A program made the position numbers and the translations under genes. The notes under the pieces were generated by a model, which saw nothing but the letters and a program-made list of their open reading frames with translations, made no database searches and was not told the origin of the DNA. 64,000 bases of DNA from Lentimicrobiaceae bacterium (GTDB lineage: Bacteria > Bacteroidota > Bacteroidia > Bacteroidales > F082). Below are positions 1 through 11,500 of the stretch, piece by piece. The stretch spans positions 88,278 through 152,277 of the forward strand of contig SUWV01000003.1 of NCBI GenBank assembly GCA_015061315.1, given 5' to 3'. The first letter of the stretch is position 1; each line of letters begins with the position of its first letter.

Positions 1-1
1 C

Positions 2-1075
2 ACAGCAGGTAAGACTTTCGATATTGATGTCACAGTGATAAACAAAGGCTCAGCAGCAACGACATACGAGTCGAAGATAGAGTTGTCTACCGATGATAAA
101 TTTGTCAGTATGATAGAAGCAGAAGCTGTCATCGGAGCTTTGGCGTTTAATGAAACTGCTACGACGACTTTCTCCTTCTCGACATCTGAAGATATGCCTG
201 AAGACCACATAATATCGTTCAACCTCAACGTCTCCCCGACAATAGTTTATGATGAGGGCGTCAGCTTTACATATACATTTGAGAAAAGCACCGATGGCTG
301 GACAAGCATAGATGCCAACAATGATGATCACACTTGGTATCATACTTCTGATTATGATGTGCACGACATCATACCGATTTTGTCACACTCAGGATCTGGT
401 CATATCATGAGCGAGTCGTCATGTAACGCCCTGTTCCCATATTCACAGCTTGCACCTGACGACTACATAGTATCGCCGACGATGATAGGAGTATCGAAAA
501 ACACTACTATAGATCTATGGGCTGCTGTTCAAGACGAGGATTATATCGGAGAACATTTCGGAATCGCTGTGTCGATGGCAGGTAATAAAGACGCGGCTGA
601 CTTCGAGATGGTGGAGGAATGGGACCTTAAAGTTAAGGATCGTGCTGGCGATTGGATCAAATATTCCGCCGACCTCAGCAAATATGAAGGCATGTTCGTG
701 TGGGTGGCAATACGTCACTTCAAATGCGAGAATGTATTTGTCATTAACGTAGACGATGTCACTATCAATAACTTCTCGCGTCTTCATAACTGGAAAAGCA
801 GCTTCACTACAGAACAAGAAGTTTCTATAGCAGAGCATTACAGCAATTTAAATATATATCCAAATCCTGTAGAAAACGAATTGCTTGTTGCAACGGAACT
901 TAATGTAAAAGAAATTGCGATTTACGATATCTACGGGCGTCAAAATTTGAGTCAACGAGTCAACAAGTCAACGAGTCAACAAGTTGTTGATGTCGCTAAT
1001 TTAAAAGCTGGCGCTTATTTCGTCAAAATAAAAACAGATAAAGAAGTTATCATCAGACAATTTATAAAACAATAA
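2..1075 (+). CDS. T9SS-exported adhesin/peptidase paralogue, C-terminal part (5' end outside window)
   Basis: The frame is open to the left edge, so the first GTG at 35 is not the start and this is the C-terminal part of a larger secreted protein. Residues from about base 270 to 770 form a cleaved-adhesin-like jelly-roll domain (FEKSTDGWTSIDANNDD, then YIVSPTM, FGIAVSMAGN and VWVAIRHF), the type found in gingipain haemagglutinin regions. The last 75 or so residues are a type A T9SS sorting domain (NLNIYPNPVENELL, IAIYDIYGRQ). The protein is clearly paralogous to the C-terminal half of the subtilisin-type protein at 8536-12471, so a missing N-terminal S8 peptidase domain is likely but not seen. 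Between sorting-domain strands, SQRVNKSTSQQVV is encoded by a GTCAACRA repeat (950-984). It lies 29 bp upstream of the next paralogue. Confidence 0.8.
   Translation, partial: TAGKTFDIDVTVINKGSAATTYESKIELSTDDKFVSMIEAEAVIGALAFNETATTTFSFSTSEDMPEDHIISFNLNVSPTIVYDEGVSFTYTFEKSTDGWTSIDANNDDHTWYHTSDYDVHDIIPILSHSGSGHIMSESSCNALFPYSQLAPDDYIVSPTMIGVSKNTTIDLWAAVQDEDYIGEHFGIAVSMAGNKDAADFEMVEEWDLKVKDRAGDWIKYSADLSKYEGMFVWVAIRHFKCENVFVINVDDVTINNFSRLHNWKSSFTTEQEVSIAEHYSNLNIYPNPVENELLVATELNVKEIAIYDIYGRQNLSQRVNKSTSQQVVDVANLKAGAYFVKIKTDKEVIIRQFIKQ
950..984. repeat. GTCAACRA octamer repeat inside a T9SS sorting domain
   Basis: About four tandem copies of an 8-bp word (gtcaacga/gtcaacaa) lie in frame in the sorting domain and encode SQRVNKSTSQQV. 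The third paralogue carries a similar tract at the equivalent place (12344-12384). Confidence 0.85.
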
Positions 1076-1104
1076 TATCTGCTTATCGATAAGCCGAACT
1101 ACTT

Positions 1105-4100
1105 ATGAAAAGAATAACCTTATTAGTATTGTCATGCCTGTTCGTGAGCATCGGCATGGCTCAGAATGTAAGCACTATAACATCGGAACTTGAAAATATC
1201 TTAAAACAAAAGAGCGACGAATTAGTCGATGTCAATATTTATTTTAAGTCGCAGATGGCTGTTGAACATCTGACCTATCTTAATGTCAAGAGCGATAGCA
1301 AGGAAGTTCGTCGCGAGATAGTCATCAACGAACTTAAAAAATTCTCCCAACAACAGCAAGAAAGTGTGATGTCTGTTATCAATGCTGAGAAAAGAAGCAA
1401 TAATATAACAGACGTGACATCACATTGGATTGTAAATAGCATCAACTGCAAGGCTTCACGCGATGTTATTTATACATTAGCATCACATCCCGACATTAAA
1501 TATATTGATTATAACAAAGAAGAGATGATGTTTCAAGGTGAAGATCAGGAATTCGAGGGTCAGGATGTCAGAGGTTCTGTGAGTTCTATGTCAGATAACA
1601 TCACTCATGTTCAAGCCGATAAGGTCTGGGATTTAGGTTATACTGGAAAAGGCGTTATTGTCGCTGTCATCGACTCAGGTATCAACACTGAGCACGTCGA
1701 TCTCAAAGACCATTTATGGTATGACGAAGGCGCACAATATCCTGGATATAACTTCGTCTTTCCTTCGCAAGCTCCTATTGATGATCAAGGACATGGCACA
1801 CATTGTTCCGGTACTGTCTGCGGTGACGGCACATCGGGATTGGCGACAGGCATGGCTCCTGACGCAACATTAATGCCTCTTAAAGTAACTAACAGAAGTA
1901 CTGGTATAGGCGTGGGTGTAGACAGAATGATAGACGCTGTTGAATACGCGGCTGACAATGGTGCCGACATCGTCAGTATCTCTATAGGCTGGTGGGTTAC
2001 ATCTGCGGCTAACAGACAAATGTTCCGCCAAGCATTTGAAAACACACTGCAAGCAGGCATAGTGGTGGCAGCTGCAGCTGGTAACAACAGAGAGTCGTTA
2101 GCCACATATCCAGCTCCTAACAATATCAACTCTCCAGCCGACTGTCCTCCTCCATACCTTCACAGCGATCAGACAATACAAGGCGGCTTGACATCAGTCA
2201 TCAGCGTGGGTGCGGTAGATGAAAATAATGTGATAGCAGGAATATCATCACAAGGTCCAGTCACATGGGCAAACACCTCATACGGCGATTATCCTTATAA
2301 TCCGGGAATGGGTCTGATACGTCCCGACATAGTAGCTCCAGGTGCAAGCGTAAAGTCTTTGGCATACGACAGCAACACAGGCTATGCCATCAAAGGCGGA
2401 ACATCTATGGCAGCTCCTTGCGTGGCGGGTGTCATGGCTCTCATGCTCGAGAAAAATCCAGAGCTCACACCAGCCGACTTATGCAGAATCATAGAGACAA
2501 CAGCGACGAAACTCACTCAAACAAAAAGCAACGACTACGGCTCCGGCTGTATCAACGCTCTCGCAGCGGTGCGAGCCATAGATTTTGACGTGGAAGCTCC
2601 TTATCTCTCACCTTATTCTTTTAACAATAATGTAACTACTGGTACTAACCAAAATATCGAGCTTACATTAATTAATAATGGTAAAGAATCGACAAGTGGG
2701 ATGACGAATGTTACCATAACAACAGATGATGAATATGTTAGCATAGTAAGTGGAGATGCAAGTTGTGGCGTGATGGCACATAATGGAACAGCTTCAGTAA
2801 GTTTTATTATCAACGTAAACACACTCGTTGCCGACAATCATGAGTTTATATTGAACGTCAATGCTACTAACGGCAACGACAGCTGGAACTTCGATATGGA
2901 GATGAAAGTCACAAATCCGTTTTTTCCTCCTAATAATGTCAGCGCGAGCGTTTCTGGAACGACAGTATTGTTGTCGTGGTCAGAGACCAATAATGCCACG
3001 AGCTATAACATATACAGAGATGGAAGTTATATTGCCAACACAGAAGCCTCCTCATATACAGACGAAAGTTTAGAATATGGAACTTTGTATGAATACACCA
3101 TAACAAGTAAGCGCGGCGATTTGGAAACGGAACATTCTGTTGTGACTCGCGCCCAAACCGACGATAATCCTGAAAAACCGTCGCCGACTAATGTCGTAGC
3201 AACAAAAAGCAATAATAAAATCAACGTGACTTGGAACAACGGCAGCAATAGTAAATCTGCTAATGTTTACAGGTTGAAAGACGGCTTGGAAGAAACACTC
3301 GTAGCATCAGAAGTGAACGGCGCCACATATACCGACAACAGCTGGGCTTCTTTGACGGACGGCATCTATCAATATGGCGTCGCAAATAATTATCCGGCAA
3401 ATGAAGTAGTTTATGAAGAAGGATTTGAGGAAATTAGTTTAAGTACGATACCAACGACAACAAACTGGTATACTTATGCAAATTGGTCTGGCAATGGAAG
3501 ATTGTGGAGTTTTACACCTTCAACACCAGAAAACTTCGGAGGGTTTGACAGATATTTGGGAGACAATGCTGCTTTTATCAACAACACTGTCACTAATGCT
3601 GATAGGGTAAGTTATTTAGTGACACCTCAGCTTAATTTTTCAGAATATAATAGCAATACCGTTAAACTTTCATTCTATTATATCACTCCTGTTTGGACAG
3701 ATTATCCTAATGATATCAATACATTACAAGTCAAGGTTAGCGCCACTTCAAATACCGACGGTTGGATAGATCTATGGTCAAGTAATAAAACTAATATATC
3801 TGAATGGACGAAAGTTGAAATAGATTTAAGTGCGTATGCGAACAACTCATTTTATATTGCATTCGTCAATGTTCCAGGAGGAGGCTATTGCACTGGCGTT
3901 GACGAGATGAAGATTTCCATTGAAGGTAATTCAGAATCGAGGATTGAATGGTCTGATAATATCTACAAAAACGTCAATATATTTGAAAAAGACGGAGTAT
4001 GGAATAATAGCAGCAACTGGGTGACAAATAATATTCCAAGTGCTGACGACTCACATGTTATCATAAATGCTAACGCTATAATAGATGGAACAGTTGAAGT

Positions 4101-5406
4101 AAACTCATTGACCATCAACGAAGGCAAGACACTCACACTTAACGAAGGAGCGAAACTTACTGTCAATGGCAGCTTCAACAATACCGACACAGACGCATTT
4201 GTTATCAATGATGGCGCTCAGGTGTTCCAAAGCAATGAAGACGTGGCGGCTACTTTCATCATGGATGTCATAAATCCAGACAGCTGGAGCAGCGACGACA
4301 CCCAAGGCTGGCAGTTTATTACATCGCCTGTAAAAGACGCTCCGATAGCAGACATCATACCTGCCGACTCCCAATATGACATCTATAAATACGAAGGACA
4401 TCAGGATTTGGAATGGCGTAACATCAAGAGCGACGACAATGAGTTTGAGACGAAATTTGTTCAAGGTCGAGGATACTTGATGTCGTACGAATCGGAGACT
4501 CCAGCTTGCCTGAAAGGTAATATTTATAACGACAACACCTTCTCATGGGATAACTTGTCGTTTGATGCTGGCAAAGACCTCGCTAACTTCCATCTCGTAG
4601 GTAATCCTTTTGCTTTCGATATGGACGTAGATAAATTGTCGTTTGATGATAATATGGTTAATGGTCTCGCAATAGTTACAGAAGAAGGCGGGTATCAATA
4701 TGATGACATAAGGTCGATTCCTGTCGGCGACGGTTTCTTTGTAAAAGCTAAAGCTGAAAACGCATCATTGTCATATGGCATGAGAAACGCAAATGGAGAG
4801 AAAGCTAAATCGCTCAACATTATCGCGACAAGCAAAGCAGGTAAAGACAATGTCGTAATAAAATTTGAAGGTAAGTCGGAAGGCTTCGATAAACTGAACA
4901 ACTTCAACAAAGAAATAGCTACCGTATTTGTTACAGATAGTGGTAAACGTTACGGCATCTATAACAGCGATGCCGATACAGAAGAGATAGAGCTCAGTTT
5001 TGAAGCTAAGGAAATAGGCAACTATACCTTGTCAGGTACGACAAATTCAGATTTTGAAAAAGTGATATTAGTCGATAAATTTACAGGCGAGGAGACGAAC
5101 TTATTGTTGGAAGACTACACTTTTACAGCGACAAGAAAAGACAATACGAACCGCTTTGTCGTTAGACTTACCCACAGCCCACAGTCCATCGAAAACGATT
5201 GTTTTATATATCAGTCAGGCAGCGACTTCGTCTTCAACATCAAAGGCAAGGTGCAGATTATCGACATGATGGGACGCATAGTTTATGAAGACGTCATCAA
5301 TAATGAAGGCGCTAAGGTCGGAGCCTGCGACTTCACAGCAGGAACATACATCGTGAGAGTGATCGGTGACAAAGACGTCATGACGCAGAAGGTGGTGGTT
5401 TATTAA
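1105..5406 (+). CDS. T9SS-exported subtilisin-family (S8) serine peptidase with adhesin and FN3 domains
   Basis: Predicted secreted serine endopeptidase of 1433 residues. It has a signal peptide (MKRITLLVLSCLFVSIGMAQ), then an inhibitor-I9-like propeptide (residues about 25-150). The S8 domain carries the triad Asp190 (AVIDSG), His230 (GHGTH) and Ser434 (GGTSMAAP), so it looks active. Downstream are two fibronectin-III-like domains (about 611-682 and 692-765), a cleaved-adhesin/MAM-like domain (about 770-945), a GVWNNSSNW beta-solenoid-like segment (about 960-1030) and a T9SS type A sorting domain (about 1366-1433, ending QKVVVY). Export through T9SS to the cell surface is inferred from that domain. 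The propeptide and catalytic region closely match the paralogue at 8536, so the locus is a tandem family. The substrate is unknown. Confidence 0.92.
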   Translation: MKRITLLVLSCLFVSIGMAQNVSTITSELENILKQKSDELVDVNIYFKSQMAVEHLTYLNVKSDSKEVRREIVINELKKFSQQQQESVMSVINAEKRSNNITDVTSHWIVNSINCKASRDVIYTLASHPDIKYIDYNKEEMMFQGEDQEFEGQDVRGSVSSMSDNITHVQADKVWDLGYTGKGVIVAVIDSGINTEHVDLKDHLWYDEGAQYPGYNFVFPSQAPIDDQGHGTHCSGTVCGDGTSGLATGMAPDATLMPLKVTNRSTGIGVGVDRMIDAVEYAADNGADIVSISIGWWVTSAANRQMFRQAFENTLQAGIVVAAAAGNNRESLATYPAPNNINSPADCPPPYLHSDQTIQGGLTSVISVGAVDENNVIAGISSQGPVTWANTSYGDYPYNPGMGLIRPDIVAPGASVKSLAYDSNTGYAIKGGTSMAAPCVAGVMALMLEKNPELTPADLCRIIETTATKLTQTKSNDYGSGCINALAAVRAIDFDVEAPYLSPYSFNNNVTTGTNQNIELTLINNGKESTSGMTNVTITTDDEYVSIVSGDASCGVMAHNGTASVSFIINVNTLVADNHEFILNVNATNGNDSWNFDMEMKVTNPFFPPNNVSASVSGTTVLLSWSETNNATSYNIYRDGSYIANTEASSYTDESLEYGTLYEYTITSKRGDLETEHSVVTRAQTDDNPEKPSPTNVVATKSNNKINVTWNNGSNSKSANVYRLKDGLEETLVASEVNGATYTDNSWASLTDGIYQYGVANNYPANEVVYEEGFEEISLSTIPTTTNWYTYANWSGNGRLWSFTPSTPENFGGFDRYLGDNAAFINNTVTNADRVSYLVTPQLNFSEYNSNTVKLSFYYITPVWTDYPNDINTLQVKVSATSNTDGWIDLWSSNKTNISEWTKVEIDLSAYANNSFYIAFVNVPGGGYCTGVDEMKISIEGNSESRIEWSDNIYKNVNIFEKDGVWNNSSNWVTNNIPSADDSHVIINANAIIDGTVEVNSLTINEGKTLTLNEGAKLTVNGSFNNTDTDAFVINDGAQVFQSNEDVAATFIMDVINPDSWSSDDTQGWQFITSPVKDAPIADIIPADSQYDIYKYEGHQDLEWRNIKSDDNEFETKFVQGRGYLMSYESETPACLKGNIYNDNTFSWDNLSFDAGKDLANFHLVGNPFAFDMDVDKLSFDDNMVNGLAIVTEEGGYQYDDIRSIPVGDGFFVKAKAENASLSYGMRNANGEKAKSLNIIATSKAGKDNVVIKFEGKSEGFDKLNNFNKEIATVFVTDSGKRYGIYNSDADTEEIELSFEAKEIGNYTLSGTTNSDFEKVILVDKFTGEETNLLLEDYTFTATRKDNTNRFVVRLTHSPQSIENDCFIYQSGSDFVFNIKGKVQIIDMMGRIVYEDVINNEGAKVGACDFTAGTYIVRVIGDKDVMTQKVVVY

Positions 5407-5431
5407 TGAACAATGAACAATGAACATTGAT

Positions 5432-5488
5432 GTAGAGACGTACCATATTACACCGATGAAAATAAAAGAGATGTAATTGGTGCGTCTT
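5432..5488. repeat. GAGACG...CGTCTT imperfect palindrome, copy 1
   Basis: The left arm gagacgtaccatattaca pairs with the right arm tgtaattggtgcgtctt around a short A-rich loop. The same element occurs at about 12480, 50001, 55670 and 57376. It may fold as a hairpin at the end of the upstream gene. A small ATGAACA repeat precedes it at 5406-5427. Confidence 0.7.
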
Positions 5489-5536
5489 GATGAGTCGCCG
5501 ATAATTAGGAATTAACTAATAACTGTCAACTGTTAA

Positions 5537-5566
5537 TTGTCAATTGTAAATTTTTTCATACCTTTG
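5537..5566 (+). promoter_or_regulatory. Bacteroidota-type promoter for leuS
   Basis: TTG at 5537-5539 and TACCTTTG at 5559-5566 are separated by 19 bp, matching the Bacteroidota -33/-7 consensus (TTG, TAnnTTTG). It lies 23 bp upstream of the leuS start codon. Confidence 0.65.
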
Positions 5567-5589
5567 TAGCCTTATCTAAATAAACGTTT

Positions 5590-8460
5590 ATGGATTACAA
5601 TTTTAATGAAGTAGAAAAGAAGTGGCAAGAATATTGGCGCGACAATAACATCTATAAAGTCGATATCGACAAGAGCAAACCTAAGTTTTATATCTTAGAC
5701 ATGTTCCCTTATCCATCGGGCGCAGGTCTCCATGTGGGTCACCCTCTCGGTTATATAGCATCCGACATCTATGCTCGTTACAAACGTCTCAAAGGTTTCA
5801 ACGTGCTTCACCCAATGGGCTACGACGCCTACGGTCTCCCAGCGGAACAATATGCTATACAGACAGGAACACACCCTGCCATCACTACAGAGAAAAACAT
5901 CAATCGCTATCGTGAGCAGATGGATAAAATAGGTTTCTGCTACGACTGGAGCCGCGAGGTCCGCACCAGCGACCCTGCCTACTACAAATGGACTCAGTGG
6001 ACTTTCATCCAACTTTTCAACTCATATTATTGTAACCAAACCAAGAAAGCTCAGCCTATTGCAGACTTAGTAAAGAGATTCGAGACACAAGGCACAGAAG
6101 GTTTAGATGCTGCTTGTGGCAACGTGCTTTCTTTTACCGCTGAACAATGGAACGCCATGAGCGAGAAAGAACAACAAGAGACTCTGATGAACTATCGTCT
6201 CGCTTATCTCGCCGACACTATGGTCAACTGGTGTCCTGAACTCGGCACGGTACTCGCCAACGACGAAGTCGCCGACGGTCTCTCAGTGCGTGGAGGACAT
6301 CCTGTGGTACGCAAGACCATGAAACAATGGCTGCTCCGTATAACAGCTTATGCTGAGCGTCTCCTTCAAGGTTTAGAGACGATAGAATGGAGCGAGTCTA
6401 TCAAAGAAGTACAACGTAACTGGATAGGCAAGTCGATGGGCGCCTCATTGCATTTCGACATTGCCGACAAAGATATTGACATAGAAGTCTTCACCACTCG
6501 CGCCGACACTTTGTTCGGTGCTACCTTCATGGTGTTGGCACCAGAACATGAGATCATCAGCAGCATCGTCAGCGAGGAGCAACGCGAGGCTGTGGAAGAA
6601 TATGTCACTTGGGCTAAGAACCGCTCCGAACGCGAGCGTATGGCAGAGGTGAAGAAGGTGTCGGGCGTGTTCACAGGAGCCTACGGCGTCAATCCTTTCA
6701 CAGGAGCTAAGATACCTATCTGGGTGGCAGATTACGTCTTGATGGGTTATGGCACCGGCGCTATCATGGCAGTGCCAGCTCACGACAGCCGCGACTTCGC
6801 CTTCGCACGTCATTTCGAGTTGCCTATAATACAAGTGGTGGCTAAGACAGCCGACGACATCTCCGATGCTTCACAATGGCAAGAGTCGTTCGACGCTAAA
6901 GAAGGCGTGATGGTCAACTCCGACTTCCTCAATGGCCTTACAGTGAAAGATGCTATTGCCACTATGATTAAGAAAGTAGAAGCGATGGGCATAGGCAAAG
7001 GCAAGACTAACTATCGTCTCCGCGACGCTATCTTCAGCCGTCAGCGCTATTGGGGCGAGCCTTTCCCAATATATTATAAAGACGGTATGCCTTACGCCTT
7101 AGAAGAAAGCAAACTCCCTCTCGAGCTTCCTCCTATCGACGCTTATAAGCCGACAGAAAACGGCGAGCCTCCATTGGCACGCGCCAAAAACTGGACTACA
7201 GAAGAAGGCTATCCTTTAGAGACTAACACCATGCCGGGCTTCGCTGGCTCAAGCGGTTATTATCTCCGTTATATGGACCCTCAAAATAATAACGAGTTCA
7301 TCAGCAAAGAAGCTAACGACTATTGGCAACAAGTCGACTTATATATCGGCGGCGCCGAACACGGAACAGGTCACCTTATCTACAGCCGCTTCTGGAACAA
7401 GTTCTTGTTCGACATAGGAGTGACATGTAAAGACGAGCCATTCCAAAAGATGATAAATCAAGGTATGATACAAGGCAGAACGAGTTTCGTATACCGCGTC
7501 AGCGTACAGAAATTCAAAGATTATTTTGCTGGTAAGGAAATACCTTTTAAAGATATAGAGATAACGGAAGGTTCTAATGTCTTCGTCTCAAAGAACGTAG
7601 AAGGAAGAGAATATTACACCGACCCAATCCGCGTCGACATCAGCATGGTACATAACGATATTTTAGACGTTGAGGAATTTAAACAATGGCGCGACGACCT
7701 TAAAGGCGCTGAGTTTGTCTTTGAACAAGATAAAGATGGCAACCCGATTTACGTATGTGGCTGGGAAGTTGAGAAGATGTCGAAGTCGAAGTTCAACGTG
7801 CAGAACCCTGACGACCTTGTAGAGAAATACGGAGCCGATACATTACGTCTTTATGAGATGTTCTTAGGACCATTAGAGCAATCAAAGCCATGGGACACAC
7901 AAGGCATTGAAGGCGTTTATCGTTTCATTCGTAAGTTCTGGAGATTATATACAGACGAAAACAACGAATTCTCTTTCAGTGACGAGCCTGCCACAAAAGA
8001 AGAATTGAAGTCGTTGCACAAACTCATCAAGAAAGAAGAAGACGACATCGAGAGAATCTCGTTCAACACTGTCGTTTCGGCTTTCATGATTTGTGTTAAT
8101 GAACTTACAGATTTAAAATGTAACAAACGCGCAATACTTGAGCCATTGGCTATTATGATTTCGCCTTACGCTCCACATCTCGCAGAAGAGCTCTGGCATC
8201 AGATGGGACATAACGACAGCGTGGTGATGCAGCAGTTCCCTGAGTTCAACGAGAGTTATGTTGTGGAAAACAGCTTCATGTATCCAGTCTCCATCAACGG
8301 AAAGAAACGTTTCGATCTTGAACTGCCAATCACTTTAAGTCCTGCCGAGATTGAAAAGATCGTAGTGGCAACACCAGAAGCCGCCAAATGGACTGAAGGC
8401 AAGAGCATCAAGAAAGTTATCGTGGTTCCAAAGAAAATCATTAATATCGTTATAGGATAA
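5590..8460 (+). CDS. leuS: Leucyl-tRNA synthetase
   Basis: Class I aminoacyl-tRNA synthetase charging tRNA-Leu in the cytoplasm, 956 residues. The HIGH-type signature is HVGH at residues 48-51 within [16 protein letters not shown], and KMSKS is at 729-733 ([16 protein letters not shown]). The CP1 editing domain lies between them ([27 protein letters not shown]). The protein is longer than the E. coli enzyme, with extra segments after the HIGH region (about 150-195) and before KMSKS (about 625-715), as I recall for Bacteroidota LeuRS. The ATG start follows a good promoter and the termination hairpin is at 8476. It is a single-gene unit lodged between two paralogous secreted peptidases. Confidence 0.98.
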   Translation: MDYNFNEVEKKWQEYWRDNNIYKVDIDKSKPKFYILDMFPYPSGAGLHVGHPLGYIASDIYARYKRLKGFNVLHPMGYDAYGLPAEQYAIQTGTHPAITTEKNINRYREQMDKIGFCYDWSREVRTSDPAYYKWTQWTFIQLFNSYYCNQTKKAQPIADLVKRFETQGTEGLDAACGNVLSFTAEQWNAMSEKEQQETLMNYRLAYLADTMVNWCPELGTVLANDEVADGLSVRGGHPVVRKTMKQWLLRITAYAERLLQGLETIEWSESIKEVQRNWIGKSMGASLHFDIADKDIDIEVFTTRADTLFGATFMVLAPEHEIISSIVSEEQREAVEEYVTWAKNRSERERMAEVKKVSGVFTGAYGVNPFTGAKIPIWVADYVLMGYGTGAIMAVPAHDSRDFAFARHFELPIIQVVAKTADDISDASQWQESFDAKEGVMVNSDFLNGLTVKDAIATMIKKVEAMGIGKGKTNYRLRDAIFSRQRYWGEPFPIYYKDGMPYALEESKLPLELPPIDAYKPTENGEPPLARAKNWTTEEGYPLETNTMPGFAGSSGYYLRYMDPQNNNEFISKEANDYWQQVDLYIGGAEHGTGHLIYSRFWNKFLFDIGVTCKDEPFQKMINQGMIQGRTSFVYRVSVQKFKDYFAGKEIPFKDIEITEGSNVFVSKNVEGREYYTDPIRVDISMVHNDILDVEEFKQWRDDLKGAEFVFEQDKDGNPIYVCGWEVEKMSKSKFNVQNPDDLVEKYGADTLRLYEMFLGPLEQSKPWDTQGIEGVYRFIRKFWRLYTDENNEFSFSDEPATKEELKSLHKLIKKEEDDIERISFNTVVSAFMICVNELTDLKCNKRAILEPLAIMISPYAPHLAEELWHQMGHNDSVVMQQFPEFNESYVVENSFMYPVSINGKKRFDLELPITLSPAEIEKIVVATPEAAKWTEGKSIKKVIVVPKKIINIVIG

Positions 8461-8475
8461 ATTGAAATTTTAGAT

Positions 8476-8508
8476 AAGAACTACTGTTGTATAATGGTAG
8501 TTCTTTTT
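8476..8508 (+). terminator. Intrinsic terminator after leuS
   Basis: A perfect 9-bp stem (aagaactac 8476-8484 with gtagttctt 8497-8505) encloses a 12-nt loop and runs into a T tract, 16 bp after the leuS stop. Confidence 0.85.
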
Positions 8509-8535
8509 ACATAAGAATTTTAATAAATAAAAAAA

Positions 8536-11500
8536 ATGAAAAGTATTTGTATATCTGTGCTTTTGGCTTTGATTATGTGCAGTTCAGTTTTTGCACAAAA
8601 CATCAATGCTATTGAACCTGAACTCCTAAAGGTCTTAAATCAGAAGAATGAAGAACTAATCGACATTCATATTTATTTCAAGACGAATGTCAATACAGCT
8701 CAGCTCAAGAATAAATCGAGAGAAGCATTAAGCAAGTCGGAACAGAAAGCTGTTGTAGAAAACGAACTGAAGTCTCATTCCGAATGCAATCAAGCAGATG
8801 TGATGTCGATACTTAAAGCAGAAGAGAAGAACGGAAATGTTGCCGACATACATTCGTTATGGATTGTAAACTCTATAAGCTGCAAGGCATCGCGCGATGT
8901 CATCTACCAGTTATCGTCGCATCCTGACATCAAGATGATTGGTTATGACAAGGAGATACAGATGATTTCACCTGAGCAGATGAAAGAGATTCCGAGCCAA
9001 AGTAAAGATGCTTTGAGAGGACCTGCTGCACATGTCGTGACTGTCAATGCCGACGATGTATGGCCGTTAGGATATACAGGCAAGAACGTCATTGTAGCGG
9101 TTTTAGACTCCGGAACGAGCGATCATAAGGACCTGGCCGATCATCTTTGGGAAGGTAATGTCGACACCGATGGTGACGGCACTCCCGACAAGTTAGTCAA
9201 CGGCTGGAACTTTGTAGCTAACAATTCCGATATCACCGACGACTTCGGTCATGGCACGCACTGCGCAGGTATAGTATGTGGCGATGGCACTTCGGGAAAC
9301 ACAACAGGTGTTGCACCAGATGCATATCTTATGACAGTGAAGACTATCAACCGTGCAGGCGGAGGCTCAGTGGCAAATATGCTTAGCGGAGTTCAGTTCG
9401 CTGTTGAAAACGGAGCTCAGGTGTTGAGCATGTCGTTGGGTTACAAAAACGACCAGATAACTAAAGAACAGAAAGAAGACATACGTAAGGCATTCGATAA
9501 TGTGTTAGAACTCGGCGTTGTGGTATGTGCAGCTGTTGGTAACGATGGCGACACTTACGGTGCTCCCGACAACGTAGACTATCCTGCAGCATGTCCTGCA
9601 CCATGGTCACATCCCGATCAGACACTCAAAGGCGGACTCTCGAGTGTGATAGCCGTAGGAGCCCACGACCTCAAAGAATCTTCTGTAGGACCATCAACAT
9701 GGGAAGGCACATCATATAACGACTACATATATAACGAAGGAGAATCAATGGGACTCATTCGTCCCGACATCACAGCTCCAGGAAATCTGATATATTCTCT
9801 TAATTTTTTATATGTAGATAAATATCAACTGAAGTCAGGAACATCGCAGGCAACACCATGTGTGGCAGGTATCATAGCTCTTATGTTGGAGAAGAACCCA
9901 TCGCTCACTCCTGCTGAAATATCACAGATCCTCGAAGAGACAGCCACGAACAAACCTGCTGCCAAGAATAACACAATAGGAGCAGGACATGCCGATGCTC
10001 TCGCCGCTATTAACGCCGTGACTGAAGGAGAAGGAAATCCTTACTTCAAACTGCAATCTTATTCGCCAACGACCACGAAGCCAGGAGATGCGACAATCAG
10101 TGTCGTAATAAAAAATGAAGGCTTAGGCGCTAGCGCCACAACAGCTTCATCCACCTTGTCTTCTGTCAACGACCCTTATATCACAATTTCAGAAGCATCA
10201 CAAACAATAGGTAAGATAGCTTCGGGCGACAGCAAGACTTTAGACTTCAACATCAATATCGATGCTCAGACACCTAACGGTCATATCGCCAACTTCACCG
10301 TCACTACAACAAGTGGTAACTTGAAATGGGAAGATAAGTTTTCTATCTATATCAACGAATTACCTAATATCGAGATACAAGCTGTCAATCCAGACATCGT
10401 TAATATCGATAAGAGCACTAACATCAGCGTTGTGATGGTCAATAATGGAACAGCTCCTTTGAAAGACCCGATGGAAATCACGCTGACGACAACGAATTAT
10501 GATTTGAGATATGTCACTATAGTGGAAGATAAGGCTACTATCGATGCTTTGGAAGTAGGAGAAACAGCTGCAAGTACTTTCAAGATAGAGACAAATGCAA
10601 ACACTCCTGAAGGCTACAAATTCGACTTGTTCCTCGGGACATTGTCCAAGCCTAAAATTCCTGCCAACTATATCTATGAATTTGAGAACGGCATGGACGG
10701 ATGGACATGTTTCAATGCAAGTCCTAATAACATCAAAGATGCTTGGTGGCACTGTTCTATGGCAGAATCTCACGGCAAAGATAAAAAAGACTCTCATTCA
10801 GGTTATGGACACCTTATGAGCGAGGTCTCTCGAGGAATGACATTTTACCAATATCCTATCGATAATTATCTCGTATCTCCAACGAAAATAAAAATCAATG
10901 AAGATAGTAAAGTTAGTTTCTACGCTCGCTCAAGCCATGATGTCTATTATGAAGAACATTTCGGATTGGCAGTGTCGACAAGCGGCAACACTTCTGCCAA
11001 CGACTTTGTCATGCTTCAAGATTGGGTGATTACCGACAAAACAATATGGAAGGAATATACTGTTGATTTAAGCGATTATGCTGGACAAGAAGTTTATGTA
11101 GCTATACGTCACTTCTTCACTGAAGAAGAATGGGAAGCCAACGGACAAGGTTTCGACGTTGAGACATTAAACATCGACGACATTATGTTTTCAAACATAA
11201 TCATCGATATTCAATATACGCCGACATTAAGTTATGACGACCTTTATTATTTTAACGTAACAGCTTATAGCAATATCCCAGCATCACCTAAGGTAGAAAA
11301 TCTGACAGCAACAGCCAACGGTACTTCTGAAATAACATTGACATGGGACGCAGTGGCTGATGCTACAAGTTACAACGTATATCGTTACGGAAAGAAAATC
11401 GCCAATGTGACAGAGACTACATTCACCGACAATAATCTTATCCATAACACACAATATTGTTATGAAGTTGCAGCTGTAAGCTCCGATAAAGAACACGAAC

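Noticed and set aside
4105..4464. Long antisense open frames within secreted-protein, leuS and priA genes (also 61833-62345, 6445-6834, 33263-33763)
   Set aside because: They lie wholly inside well-supported genes, have no promoter context or recognisable domain, and their residue patterns are mirror effects of the sense strand.
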